In this document: positions 35,627-48,345 of the stretch, in pieces
Layout of the letters: the number at the start of each line of letters is the position of its first letter
Numbering within the stretch: the first letter of the stretch is position 1
Assembly (NCBI GenBank): GCA_020746105.1
Contig: CM036618.1
Location: 7,944,501 to 8,008,500, forward strand
DNA: 64,000 bases
Direction: 5' to 3'
Origin: Trogon surrucura
Lineage: Eukaryota; Chordata; Aves; Trogoniformes; Trogonidae
The notes under the pieces: model-generated
What the model saw: the letters and a program-made list of their open reading frames with translations, nothing else
The model's database searches: none
Told to the model about the DNA's origin: nothing
Position numbers and translations under genes: made by a program

Positions 35627-38422
35627 AACAGCCTTTGTTTTACAAAAGCTTATGTCTTCCTCATGTCAGATGTTATTCATAGCTGTGGCCCTTTTGGCCT
35701 CAGTGATATTACGCATATGAACATCCATTTGAAATTGTCATAGTCAGAGAACTAGATCTTAGATGGTGAAGACCAGAAATCACAAATAAACTCTCAATCA
35801 GTAAAGTCACAGTCATCTGAGACAGGTGACCCAGAGAAGGACTGAGCACTGGTCTGACTGGAGCAGGAGTGAGGGACAGTGAGAGCCCCAGATCCACCTC
35901 TGGTAATAGTCATGCTTGTCTTGTAAAGCTGGAACATACACTGACCTCCACCACCCTTTCCCATCCATGTGTTGACAGAAGTCCCTGTTGGTATTGGGGA
36001 AATGAGAATTTATAATTTGCTCTGGCAGAAAATCACTTCACTGAACTGCATCTGCTGCTGATGTAGCTAAAGCAAACTTCTACCTGTGGTAGATCCCATA
36101 GCTAAGTTCTAGGTTCACCAATGGGATGGCAGCAAATTGAGGGGTTTTCACAGCTGTAGCATGGCAGTGGCGGGGATGGGAGGTGTTATGCAAGGGCTGG
36201 GGCACACACAAAATGAAGAAGAAACAACAAAAATTCCAATTACATTGGAATTAAATAGGAACATTTTGATATCCTTCAATTTATACTCACCAGAATGTAA
36301 ACTTTGACAAATTGTATCTTCTGCCAGTGACACGTGGATATGGTCATTTATGACTATTAAGACCTAATGAAAATACTTGAAGGCTCAAGTGCATGAGTTG
36401 GAGAATGTGGAGGTAGGTGCCCAGAAATTCCTGAGAAACAACGGCTGAGAAGGATTTCATGGAGACACATAAACCAAAATTTATGTTTGACTTTTCACTG
36501 CTGTTGGTGGAAGGATTTTTGCTGTCCTGCCTGAGCACAGTGAATAATCAAAGAGTGGGAAGCACTGGGAAGCAGAAAAGCCCTCAGGTAACCAAAGTAT
36601 TAGATTAAATAATGTCAGCACAATTTGCATTTTAAACATCTTCATGGGGACTCTGTGGCTTGTGAATTGTGGTATTGGATAACAAAATAGACTAAATTGA
36701 ATGACTTACATTTTGTGCAGCAGTCTAGTTTTTCAACTCATTGTTTAAAGAGGGTTTCTTCCTTTCCATCTCTCATCACACACAAACAAAAATCCAAAGC
36801 TGGGCAATCTAATTTTTACAATTCTCAGATGAGTGTATCTTCAAACATGAACTCCTTTGTCAGAGCTGAAGAAAAAAATTATCTTACAAAAACATGCATT
36901 TCAGCCCTCTTTCTATGCATTTCTGAATGATTGCAAATGTCACTTTTAGCATCTTTTAATTGGAGTGTAATGGTGCATCACTAGATTTCATAACCCTGTA
37001 GTCTGGCTTTTATCACCTCTTATCATTTCTCTTAAACATCGAATTCAGCAGAATCTATTAAGATTGAATTAGACCCACGGGTGGATGAGAACAGTGTGAG
37101 ATGCGCATTAAAAACTAACAATGCTCAGTTTGCTCATGGTGTACTTTTCTCCATTACACTATTCTCTGTCTCTGTGTATTTGTAAGTTGTCCCTGTCTTG
37201 CTAAACCACAGTGTTCAACAGTGGAAGCAACACTGACTCACCACTTGACTCTGTGAACACCCAGTGTGAAATCTGTTTTAGACTAGATTCCACCTGATTT
37301 TATTTTATTTTTTTTCTTTCAAAAGCTTCCTTTTATCCAGTACAATTTACTCTGAAGTGCAGGACTGTCTATGCTGTAGTCATCATATTCACATCTTGGA
37401 ACTGTGCGTAATGCCATCACTTCAACACCATCACTTTCATGAAGCATAGTGTACCTGCAGATTGGTTAAAATTATTTTTCCAGAACCAGTAAGTGCTTAA
37501 TACTTCCAGAAATCATCTGAATTCAGCCCTCGGAGTTTACTATTGCAGTTAGTTTTTAAAAAAACTTCCCAAAATTTGGAGGTAATCAGTATACTCTCCA
37601 GAGGGTGTGGCTGTAATCAGGTAAATAAAAAGGAAGTAAAGTTATTCAACGTCAGCTTGTAGTGCCCATAAGTCTCAACATGAAGAGGCAAATGGAAACA
37701 ACAGAGCAGCATCCCTCAATTTTCTAGATAAATATTTTCTCTTATAGGTAACTTAACACTTGGGAAATCTCACAAATAGAATTGAGTAAGGAACAAAGTA
37801 AATCAAGTTCCACAAGGAAGTTGAATTGATGACCTCTTTTTTGTTGTTCTGCTTAGGAGAAAAAAAACAAACTACATTTTTGTGCATAAGATACATGTAG
37901 ACAGTTCATTTAGAGTCTTTATAGTGTGAGTATTATCTGGTTTTATGCTACATAAGATTTTAAAATACAACTTTAAAACTTTTGAAGTATCTGTGAAAAA
38001 ATAAATATTTTTCCCAAGTCACTGTGTCCTCCATATCTGTGAGGATTTAGAGAAGTAGGTACATGAGTATAAAAACAACTGCAGTACTTTCTGGCCTCTC
38101 TCTGTTAGTTTCTATTAGTCTTTTTCACCCAACCCCACAACACCCAGAGTGAGGTACTTCAGCTCAGTGTTGCCCTGAATTTTTTCCAGGTTAGAGATAG
38201 ACAACAAATACACTCACTGAGCTTGTGGACCTTCCTCACTACAACTACTGATTGTAGAAACTGGAGACTATCCAGAGCTTGGGAATGGGCTTCAGCTCTT
38301 TTTGGTAGCATGGAAAAATTTAACAAGGGCTGTGTCATGCTGCTATGACCTAAAAAACCCTTACATCTCAGCCTGAAAATGCTCCCATCTTCATGTCTCT
38401 ATTAATGCACTACTGGAAGATG
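35627..38422. other. Unique DNA, no gene recognised
   Basis: No repeat family recognised. A 9-bp perfect inverted repeat (AATTCCAAT/ATTGGAATT) with a 3-nt loop is at 36232-36252. The stretch near 36935-37095 has TTTTAATTGG and TAACAATGCTCAG-like text and might be conserved non-coding DNA, unproven. Confidence 0.45.
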
Positions 38423-38780
38423 TCATAGAATCACAGAAACATTCAGGTTGGAAAAGACCTTTGAGATCATCAAGTCCAACCACTAACCCTACTCTACAGA
38501 GTCCACACCTAAACCATATCCCCCAACACCACATCTAAACAACTTTTAAATACCTCCAGGGAAGGTGAGTCAACCACCTCTCTAGGCAGCCTATTCCAGT
38601 GTCTGACTAGCCTTTCTGTGACAATCTCTTTCCTAACATCCAGCCTAAATCTACTGTGTTGCAGCTTGTGGCCATTCCCTCTAGCTCTGCTACCAGTTAC
38701 CTGTGAGAAGAAACCAGCGCCAACCTCTCTGCAACGTCCTTTCAGGTAGTTGTAGAGAATGATGTATTTAAGGAGCTTCC
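38423..38780 (-). mobile_element. CR1 LINE, 5'-truncated, about 355 bp
   Basis: Plus strand CATAGAATCACAGAAACATT, CAGGTTGGAAAAGACCTTTG, AGATCATCAAGTCCAACCAC. Minus-strand translation from 38796 gives [40 protein letters not shown] and [20 protein letters not shown], the ORF2 3' end, still open over about 90 codons. A moderately young copy of the subtype also seen at 51670-51962. Confidence 0.93.
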
Positions 38781-41058
38781 CTACCTTGGTGGACACACCA
38801 GTGACAGTTTGTCAAAGTCTTGTGTACGATATTTTTTTCAAGTGTCGGTTGCACGATCTTACGGGTCAGAGAGGGGCTGAAGAAGACCATGATAGTAGCA
38901 GTGCTTCCCAAGGAAAAGGCATTGGTACAGATCCAGATCACCATCAGTCATTACACTTTGACTTTCTTATGAGCTTCTTTTACGCTTTCAGAAATGTCTG
39001 GGAACATGAGGCTTTGAGTTTACAGTGGAAACCTGATGCAGTTCTTCGTTAAGTTGCATTTCTTAATAAAATGTTCCCATTCAATTCAGCCAGTCTTAAT
39101 TTTGCCTAATCTACTTTGCCGGTTCCTAATTATGATGTCTGGAACTTTATAAAGCAAATGAACATCTGCGACATTTCAAGGCCTCCCAGCTGTCCCCACC
39201 TTTCTTTGACACTGCCATAGACTGGCACTGTACAAAGCAGCGTGTACAGGAGTGGAGGAGAGAGGAGGGAGATGCATCTCATGAGCGTGTACTGACTCCA
39301 GTAGGATGCCCAGACGAGACGCAGGCTGCCCGTGAGTGGAAGGGTGGGTAGGAATTTTACCAAAGACATAATAAAAAAAAAGTAATTCACTGTCTGCACA
39401 TTGACCTGCAGCAGGCATGCACTGAGGAGACAAAGAAAAAATGACTGAAAATTAGCCATGATTAAAACATCCCGTCTCATGCTTTATTGACTTCAAGTAG
39501 ATCTGCTAAATCGGATGTTAGTGGTATCCCTGCGGCACAGAAAAAGAGAAATATTAATTGTGAAAGGTATTTGTGCTTGAAGCCAGACAGCTCATTTTCC
39601 ACAATGGTGAGCGCTGGTTGAGAAAGGAAGACAAGAGTGTTGTAAAATAAAGGTGTTGATTCACACATTACCTCATTCACTGGTAACGTTGTTACTCTGC
39701 TTCTACTTCTTCAACAGACTCTTTCTGTAATTTTTAATATGTCATCTGAGTCTCATTCAAAGTCCTTTGAGGTCACTTTGAAAAGATGACTGAGACCTGA
39801 GACTAGAAGTCATAGCTAAAGCTACAGGGAGGATTTATTTTCTTTTTACCGTGTGAATCAGGGGGAAAAAGAACGTACTCATCACTAACTTCAAGATGTG
39901 AATAAAACCCACACAATCCAAAAACAGAAGTTGAGAGGTGGAAAAAAAAGAAGAAAAAAGATCCTTCCGTTCTTGTGTTTGACTGCTCATTAACTGATGG
40001 TCCTAAGCTGACTTCAGAGTAAAAGAATAAGCCAGTGTTGCCTCATTCCAGTTGCTGATTTGCAAAAACAGAGTTACTTTTCTGAATAGAGTCTGAAAGA
40101 AAGCTGTTGGTAACCTGCACCAAAAAGCCTGAATCAATTATTTTAGCAGAGTGCTGTGATATAGAAATACTCTGTAAGCCTGATCAGTGGGTTCAGCTGC
40201 AGCCACGACAGCTTTGGAAGTCAAAAGAAATCTGTCTTTGCCTGCTGCGTGATGTAAAAGAGAGTCTGGATACATGACCTGGAGTAAACGACCTGTACTA
40301 TTTTCAAGCTTTGAAAGGAGGTTAGAGGTTTTCTTAGGACTGGAATATAACTGTGTTGTAAAGGAAGGTTTGTTTATGATTGAAAGATATGTTCCAGGTT
40401 TGTCTGAAACTGAAAATATTTCTATTTTCAGGGGGGGAAATGGTTGTTTTCACTGCAGCAAGATCTTCCTTTCATTCTAATAGGAACTTTCTCCTTCAGA
40501 ATAATTTTTAGGTGTGTTCAGGTATTTTATATATTCAATAATGTTTAAAATCACTGAGACAAGCATCTGGTCAAGCCGAGAGTCCTAAAGAAGATTTTGC
40601 TCTACAGACTTGCGGGCTGCTGGAGAAATGTCAACACAATTCCAAGGACAGAAAGAGGGTTAAAGCATTTCTTGACCTAGAGACCTGAAGTCTGCTTTTG
40701 AATACTCTTGTTCGGTTCAGCAAATTGCACGTGCTATTAATTTTAATGGTGCTATTAGACCAGCAGAGACCATCATCTGTTACTGTGCATCGCTAGCAGA
40801 GTAAGAGACCTGAGCACACTGGGTACATCACCCTGAACGAAAGTACATCTGCACTAAAGCGCTCCTCCGTGCTGCAGATTTCAACAAACAGAGGAGATGG
40901 GAAATTGGCTGAAAGTATGTTTGTTTTAAGGATCTGGCTGAAAAACTAAGATTTCTCAACAGGAAGCAACCCAGGAAATAAACAAGAATATTACTAATTT
41001 TGTGGCAGCACCTAGTCATTTTGCCTGAAGATAAGCAATGGATTTCCCCATCCTAATT
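38781..41058. other. Unique DNA, no gene recognised
   Basis: No recognised repeat or exon. Purine-rich run GGAAAAAAAAGAAGAAAAAAG near 39939-39960. Confidence 0.5.
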
Positions 41059-41185
41059 CATAGAATCATAGGATCATAGAATGGATTGGGTTGAAAGAGA
41101 CCTTAAAGATCATCTAGTTCCAAGCCCCTTACCATGGATAGGGACACCTTCCACTAGATGAGGGTGCTCTTATCCAACTTGAAAG
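41059..41185 (-). mobile_element. CR1 LINE tail, short
   Basis: Plus strand CATAGAATCATAGGATCATA, GAATGGATTGGGTTGAAAGA, CCTTAAAGATCATCTAGTTC, AAGCCCCTTACCATGGATAG and GGACACCTTCCACTAGATGA. Reverse complement of a CR1 3' end similar in subtype to 28907-29053, truncated after about 125 bp. Confidence 0.92.
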
Positions 41186-44100
41186 TGACAAGAAAATAAG
41201 ATACTTTGGCTCATCTCATTAATTTCTGATCTTTAGCTGAGTCTAAGCATGTCTACACAGATTATAGGATACAGCTAACTCAAACTGGCTTTAAGTAAAC
41301 CACTGCAACACAGCAGTCAAGGATACACCTGGCTTCCGTATAGTTAGACTTCATGAGGTCTCCAATACAGCTTCCAGATAGCTCAGATATCTTTGTATAG
41401 CACTTTTGATAAGGGAAAACAGACCAGGCGTTGAAAATTGCTAATCACAGCAAGAACATTTCCAAAATTTTAGAGTCAAAGTGCTTTGCTTTCTTAATTT
41501 AAAACTTATGCGTGACAGTTACCACCGAGTATTGACATATGTAGCAGGATGATGTTAAAAATGGAGGGAATGGGAGTGTTATGGGACTGTGACTTACAGA
41601 AAAAGGCTAGAAAACTAGAATTTCTGAGGATAAAAAATATGGGATGACTACTCCCAAATGCACTTACTAGGGAAAAGCACAATCAACCATAGTTCTCAAC
41701 CTGGTTTTGTTCATTTTTCCAGTTTTAATTAAGAACATACCAGAAAGCTAATCAGGAGACAATCACACCTGTTAAAGTTTGAACAAAGGAGACAGTTTGT
41801 CCTAAATGTTTCTGAGTGGCAGTGATCCAGGAAGCTAGCAACTGTGTATACTCTACATATACAGAGAAATAATCATAATAAGAAGAGGAAAGCAAATAGA
41901 ATGAGAGCTTCTGTTGCCCATATTTCTTCATCCAGTGCAGATCTATTTGTGGCATTCAATTATATGTGTAAATCAATGCTACTGCTTTGCTAAAATTACA
42001 ATACAGTATTTATTGCAACAGTGCATTGGTTTTAACACTGCAATGTTCAGGCTTACCAAGGTCATCAAAAGTAAATTTTGAAAAAGCAAAGGAAGAACCC
42101 CACTCCCTAAGAAAAGCTATGTCTCATGGAAAAAGACCTTGAAGGGTTAAAGTTCAATGTAGAGTGTAAAAACCTTTCACAGCGCTAGACCTAATTACAA
42201 GTTGAAGTAACACGTCTCTGGAGGAGGAAGAATATGAAATCAAAGACTTTTGTGAGTCAGCAGTGGCAAGAGGTTTGGCTGCTCTCATATTTTTCCCTGA
42301 GAGAACATCCTTCTGGGAGTCCTCATGGCTTCAGGACAGTTCGTAGCAGTTTAGGCTTGGGAGGAGGGGGAGCAGACTGCTCAAGGAGGAGCTTGTGGAA
42401 AGCCATGACAAAATCCATCTGTAAGCACATGCTACAGGTAAATAATCTTCTCCACAGATCAGTTTAACACCAGAAATGTGGAGTCTATGTGTTATTTATC
42501 TCCTAGAACCCAGGACCTAAAACACGATGGGAGATACATGACTTGGGCTTCTATGAAGGTACTCTTAGGTGGTAGTAGTCACAGATGGTGTGAAAGAGTA
42601 TTGCAGGGGAAAAACTGCTTAGGTAGTTTAAAGTAAATCAGAATTGAAGAAGTTTATTCATTTTTTATCAGCACATATGTAACTGACAAATGATGAACTG
42701 TACGTTCAGGGTCAGGATCAGTAGTATGACAGATGATCACACTAAATGTTAATACCTACAGAGTTCTAATGAGCTGTCCCTCTCTGGACGGGTACTAGAT
42801 TCCCAGCACCATCCCAGGTGAGGATGCTCAGCTTAGCCTGAGCAAGCTGGTGATGTCACAGGGTAGCTTCTGGCCACCTCAAACCAGGTTGTCTCTGCTG
42901 CTCCTCTCATTTCAAGTTGTCTCTCCCCCAATGCAAAATTTCATGCTGCTTATTTACTATTTAGCACGATTCTTCACCATTTCAGAAATCCCTTTGTACT
43001 TCACCAGTTACTGTTTAATAAGGCGGATAGTCATCTTCCTTATTAACATGGGTACGTGCTTTCCAGACAATTTTGTGTGTCTTATCCACATCCTCTGTGA
43101 GTTCTTACACTCTTAGAAAAACAGGGAAGGTCATCCAGGCCACTGGCCAAGTGGGTCATACAAGCTGTCCCACAAAGGACATGAGCTACATCACCTTAAA
43201 CTGCATCTCTGGCTTTGAACTGTAATGTTGAAATTTTAGCTGAAAGAAGTTGAAGGAGGCCACTTGTTCTCATAGTTTCCTACTTGAGTTCCGAGTGGTC
43301 TTTTCCCTTGATGCTCATTCCTTGCATATAATGTCTTCCTTTTTTTCATGTCCCTGTGTTTATACTGATAAAATTGTCTTTAAATGTAGTTGTTTCTCCT
43401 ATTCTTTGCCTGCAGGCTGAAGCTATAAATCTCTAACAGATATAACTAGAGTATCTGGCAGCCATTTTATATTTGGTTCACAGGAAGAAGTTGTAGAGGA
43501 GACTTGTGTTAAGCTTTCTCTTTGAAAACATGTAGTTCTCTTTGTTTTATATAAAAAATAAGCATATAAGTGATATTAAGAGCCTCAAGAAAATATTATA
43601 GGGCAAACCACTTATTCCTTGCCCATGCAAATCACATTAGTGAAAGCTGTGGATTAATTGGTCCAATCACCGTGTCATTTTATCACATTTTCTTTGCTCC
43701 TTTCCTGCTATGTAACTCCACTAAACCTTCTTTTTGTCATATGCAGAGAGAAGCAGCTGCCTACCCTCATAACTTGGGTGTGTATGTACATAATGGATCC
43801 AAATATCCATTATTATGGAAATAAATACAGATACGGATCTCTCTATTAACATTCTTTGTACACAAAGACAGATGGAAAGATGATGTCATTAGGATCCCAA
43901 AGAGAGTCACTATTGACTGAAGAATGGCGGTCAAATTAGAAGCAGGTGCTGTGGAAAGTTTTAACTTGCTTTTCTCAGACTTCTTTATTGGGATCAATTT
44001 TTTTTTTCTGCAATACTGAGATGTATCTTGTGGCAGGCAAAGGAAGGATTTGTAGTACTGTGGGAACTATTTATAAGTGTTGGATCCTCAAGTATGTTAG

Positions 44101-46044
44101 TGATGTGCTAACACAGTTTCATTGATCCCAGTGGAACGTGTTATGGTTCACACAGCTGAAGCATGGTGCAGCTGCCAGTAAAACACAAAGAGACCTGGTA
44201 TATTCTCCACTTGTTTAGATAAGTTTATTACATCCTGGGTTCTGCCAACTCTGCCTGCTGCTCACTTATTATTTCTGCAAACACTAACAAATGGAAAAGG
44301 TGATGGGAGGCCTTGGCCTCACTTGGAGCTCAGGCAACTTAAGCTCTTATGCTTCAGTGCTTTTAAGATGCCACATGCTGTTGTGCTTCCTGCACTGTGT
44401 TAAAAATCATCTTGCAGATGTCTTTTTACTTTGCCAAGGCATATTACAAGGCTTATCAGAGGTGGGGAGCCTTGCTCTTCAATCCTGCTCTTCCTATTTA
44501 TGGATAAAGGCTGTATTGGCTACTGAGCTTGCAAGAGATAAGCAAATCCTTGGGCCTCAGGGACAATTGCCTATCATGAGGTCTCCTTTTTAATTAAGAG
44601 GGCTGAGAAGCATTGACCTTGCTGTACTTCCTATATACAAGTGCAGGAGTAGGATTAACAGTGTATCCTTTTGGGATATTACATAGATTTGAGAACATTT
44701 TTATGTCAAAAGAGCATCATCCAACTTCAGTAGGTTTCAATTTTGTGCACACAGTAGCTCAGGACACATCACTTATCCTTTACCAGAGGAAGCAGGGGTT
44801 TCTCCTTCATAACTGTGTGGATGAGCGTGTCTGTGAGATGGGCATTGTCAGCTGTGGTCCTGACATTCAGAAGGGAGCTAGTCAAAATTTACTACAAAAG
44901 ATTTTAAATGTGCTTGCAACCACTTTGGGACAGTTTCTTAGGTGAACTGGATCAAGAATTTTCACCAGATGAGGATCCAGACTCCTCAGAAAAAGTGACG
45001 AAGTAACAGAGACACATCTGATGTAACAGAAAACTTCTTTGAGTCCAATTATATGTGTCTATTGCAAATGAAGAAGGAGAAATGCTATGTAGTAGTAGTA
45101 GGTCAGTTACATTCTACTTTCTCATCCCAGACAATTATTGTCCTCAACATCAGGAGGAAAAACAAAGAGCATCTCCTCTCATTTATTTGATTATGCTGAC
45201 GCAGTTTGGAAAACTCCACAGCATTTTTCTCCTGGACTAGCACCACATAAATGAGGTAATTGTTACAACTGTCTTTTTGTTATCTCCCAAGGACATTGAA
45301 TACTGTGCTCAGGGTGAAAGCACTTGTACCAGATCAAGGGAAGCCAAAGTAATAGTCAGTGCAGCACAGTGTGCATGGCACTGGCAGGTCCTGCCTGTGG
45401 CTGCACCTCAGAACACGACATTTTGTGTGTTTGTGTTCTTTTCATAGAGAAAAACAGCCAATGGCAACCTGACACCCAGAAACATGAATAAAACACTAAG
45501 AGCTTTCTTCACACTATAAAGGAATGCCAAAATTGCTTTGTGATTCATTGACCCCCTTGGAGGGTGCTCGCTATTTATGTATTCAAACATAGCCAAAACA
45601 ACCTGTTCAAAATAATTTTTGAAGAGCTAGTGTTAGATGTGCTAAGTCCCAGATGACATTCCACAGCCCATCCTCGGGACTGGCAAGGATTTTCAAAGTG
45701 AGTGACATCTCCAAAGTCAAGAGTGGATGGGGATGTAGTTCTGCTGGCCACACCCTGGTCCCATGAGTCTCAGGCTTGATTTGGAAATGAAACATCTCAG
45801 ATTAAGGCTAGCGAGGAAGGTCAGGTACATAGCCAGCTTCTCAGATCGGGGCAGCTTGTGTCACATTGGCTGGGAATACACTGGACGTAATCGTGGAGTG
45901 AGACCTTAACTGCCCTTTGAAAACAACCCTCATTTTTTCAAAATAGCTGATACCAGTGATTCTTTCTTCATTGTCTAAGCCCTGTCTGACTCCTGCTTCT
46001 CACTGAATCTCATCACCCTGAGTAAGTGCTCTGGTGAAAAGCAG
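41186..46044. other. Unique DNA, 4.9 kb, no gene recognised
   Basis: Nothing recognised. Two plus-strand open frames of 100 and 110 codons at 44291-44945 lie near one another but have no family resemblance, and their codon choice is not persuasive. No RNA gene seen. Confidence 0.45.
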
Positions 46045-47024
46045 TAGTTGTAAAATATCTTGAGTAAAGCTTTTGACATCTGATTGCAAAGCATTTTCTG
46101 TGACTGAGAAAAGTACAGGTTGGATGAATGGACTTAAATGGGCTGAATATTAGTTGGATTACCAGACTTAAAGGTTGATAATGAATAGTTCAGCATCCAG
46201 CTGGCAACCGGTAACAAAGCGGAGTACAATAGGGGCTGATTTTATCATGATATTATTCCACATGTTTATCAATGGCCTGGATGATCAGACAAAATGCATC
46301 TTCAGCAAATTTGCAGGTGAAGATGTGGTGTATGGAAATATGCCAAATGACAGTAAAACGCCAAGTCACAAGGAACTTGTGGGAGCAAAAGAAATGAAGC
46401 TCCACAAAATTCTGCCCACGGGACTTTCAAACTGCATACTTGACTGCAATAGAAGGAGCATGGCCATCATATTAGAAGTTGTAACATTTTCCTGCTTGCT
46501 TATAAGGAAGTCACACATACAGTATTGTGATCTGGTTTGGGTCCCCTAGTTCAAGAGGTGTCTTGAAAAACACTTGTAGGGTGCAAACAAAATTGTGAGG
46601 GACTTAGAACATAAAACCTTCAGGAAGAGGAGGGGGATGTTGAGTTTTCTTAACCTGGAAAAAGGAATCCAAAGAAGAATCTAATTGCAGACCACTTGAA
46701 GGTGGTTGTTTTTAAAAAGTGATGGAGACAAATTCAGTTAAGTAATAATGGCAGGCAATAAAAATTCAGCAATACCACTAGAGTGCCACTTGGGAGGCTG
46801 AAGTGGATGTTAGGAAAACCATTTTCACTAGAGGGGTTGTGCAGTCCTGAAAGAGCTTGCCAAAAGAGGATGTTGAATCTCCAGTCTGAGAAGTTTTCAA
46901 AATTCAACTAAATAGTGCTGTGGTTTACATGATTTGTGGTCAGCAACAGCTCTACTTAAGGTTGCACGTTGGATTAAGTCCCTCCAGAGGTCTCTTGCAG
47001 CCAACGTTTCCATGATTTCTGCTC
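46045..47024 (+). mobile_element. Old CR1 LINE with decayed RT, about 980 bp
   Basis: Sense CR1 with much divergence. CTTGAGTAAAGCTTTTGACA at about 46060 is the coding text for the LDxSKAFD motif. The frame of 46175-46549 encodes LFHMFINGLDDQTKCIFSKF, aligned to the [10 protein letters not shown]...SKFADD region, and ends QYCDLVWVP, aligned to EYCVQFWAP, with a large internal deletion between. The catalytic FADD box reads FAGED. The 3' region keeps GTGGATGTTAGGAAAACCAT, GGATTAAGTCCCTCCAGAGG and a worn terminus TTTCCATGATTTCT. Age by divergence is greater than for other copies. 5' limit approximate. Confidence 0.8.
46175..46549 (+). pseudogene. Remnant of CR1 reverse transcriptase
   Basis: A 124-codon open stretch inside the old CR1. 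It preserves IFINDLD-like text, a degenerate active site (FAGED in place of FADD), and the downstream QYCDLVWVP block. The region between these two blocks is much shorter than in the 33-kb copy, so roughly the tether between palm and C-terminus is deleted or scrambled. It is non-functional; openness over 124 codons is probably chance. Confidence 0.75.
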
Positions 47025-47167
47025 TATTAGCGCATTGAGTGCATAGATATGGCAAAGGATAACTGAGAACAGTTCATTTTCCCATCTCTCTCTAGCAACT
47101 GTTAGGTAATGTTGGCAGAGTTTCATTTTACAGTCAACATGCCATAAAAGTCTTGTCCTTCACAAAA

Positions 47168-48345
47168 CAGAATCACAGGAAAAAAATGTTGAGCTGGAAG
47201 AGATACCTGGTGGTCTAGTCCAACCTTCCCAAAGAGTTGTCTTCAGAGGAATAGCAGGTTTGCTGAAGGTTATTCAGCTTTTTGAAAATCTCCAATCTTG
47301 CTAAGCTGTTCCAGTGCTTAACCACTCTCATTACGGAGAATTTTTTGTTTCTAAAGTATAATAATTGTTACTTTCATAAAGTGTAACAAGCTACTTGTTG
47401 TAACTTGTTCCTGCTGTCCCTTTTCATTGTGAGTAAAAGGGAAAAGTCTATTTCTCCTATCAACCACTCGTGTTTCCACACCATGAAACAATTCAAGTGA
47501 ATTCCTTCTTGCCCTTCTGGTTCCTGATTGAATAAACCCAAGTCTTTCAGCCTCTCACTGTAAAATGAATCCTCCAGATCCAGTTCAGCACTATCACTAC
47601 AACAGGGGGCTGGTTAGCTCACTCAGTTAGAGCCTGGTACTGATAACACCAAGGTCATGAGTTCGTTTCCTGTCCGGTCCCCATGTGTTGCCTGATCTAG
47701 TTGAGAGGCGTCCCTGCCATGACAAGGAGGTTGGATTAAATGATCTCCAAGGTCCCTTCCAGCCTAAGCCATTCTATGATCATGGTTATGATCTCCAGCC
47801 GTGGGAGAGACTCTGAGTCCACTGCTGGGCTTTGTTCAATTTATTGGCCCCTAGAACATGCAGATCCTTTTTTGTGGTTTATCTGCAACTTTTCTGTTCA
47901 ACCATTCAGCCTGCATCCCCTCAATTTGGCTACAAGGATCCCATGGGAGACTGCAGGAAAGGACATTTTAAAGTCAAGGTATAAACCATCCACATCTCTT
48001 CCCTCAGCCTCAGAGCCCATCACCTCACAGAAAGCAATCAGTTTGGTATAGCAAGATTTAACCCTGGTAAATTCAATCTAGGTGTTTCCAGTCACCTTCA
48101 TGTCCTTCACGCACATGGGAACAGCTTCCTTGGAGACTTCCTCCAGCAATTTCCCAGGTGAGAGGCAAAACTGAGCAGTCAGTTCCCCTTTCATTTTTTT
48201 TTTTTGTAGATAGAGGGAACAGTTACCTTTTTTTCTCCAGTCCACAGGGAACCCCCAATGCCACAGCCTTTCAAAGATGACAGGAAGTGGCCTCAGAATG
48301 AAGATGGCTAACTCCCACAGCATCACATAAAACATGTACCAAAAA
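47168..48345 (-). mobile_element. Old CR1 LINE, antisense, split by a SINE
   Basis: The plus strand opens CAGAATCACAGGAAAAAAAT, GAGCTGGAAGAGATACCTGG and GTCTAGTCCAACCTTCCCAA, a divergent CR1 3' end. It continues to about 47590 (AAGTCTTTCAGCCTCTCACT). After a SINE (47607-47780) it resumes with upstream RT text: CATGGGAGACTGCAGGAAAG at 47941 and, at 48230-48315, CCAGTCCACAGGGAACCCCC and CCTTTCAAAGATGACAGGAA. Minus translation of 48078-48356 gives VIFERLWHWGFPVDWRKKGN and SPGKLLEEVSKEAV, aligned to the IFE.SW..GEVPEDWR and PGKVME blocks of RT. The catalytic region between is deleted. A T-run lies at 48198-48211. Confidence 0.7.
47607..47780 (+). mobile_element. tRNA-Ile-derived SINE with CR1-like tail
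   Basis: Head GGCTGGTTAGCTCACTCAGT (A box), GAGCCTGGTACTGATAACAC with an anticodon loop reading GAT (Ile), and GAGTTCGTTTCC (degenerate B box) at about 47659-47670 reproduce most of a tRNA-Ile. The body carries GTGTTGCCTGATCTAGTTGA and GGCGTCCCTGCCATGACAAG. The tail GGTTGGATTAAATGATCTCC, AAGGTCCCTTCCAGCC, ATTCTATGAT is CR1-like. It is the sense counterpart of the SINE at 16067-16238 and has the anticodon arm that copy lacks. It lies within an antisense CR1, so it postdates it. It is a retroposon, not a working tRNA gene: the acceptor stem is not closed by a complementary 3' strand. Confidence 0.88.

Noticed and set aside
42120-42160. TGGAAAAAGACCTTGAAGGG as a CR1 tail
   Set aside because: The match stops after about 20 bp and no terminus precedes it.
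44291-44945. Two adjacent plus-strand frames of 100 and 110 codons
   Set aside because: Different composition, no family match, no acceptor/donor pairing that links them.
47607-47682. Functional tRNA-Ile gene
   Set aside because: The B box is degenerate, the acceptor stem lacks its 3' partner strand and the sequence runs directly into a CR1-like tail, so it is a SINE.
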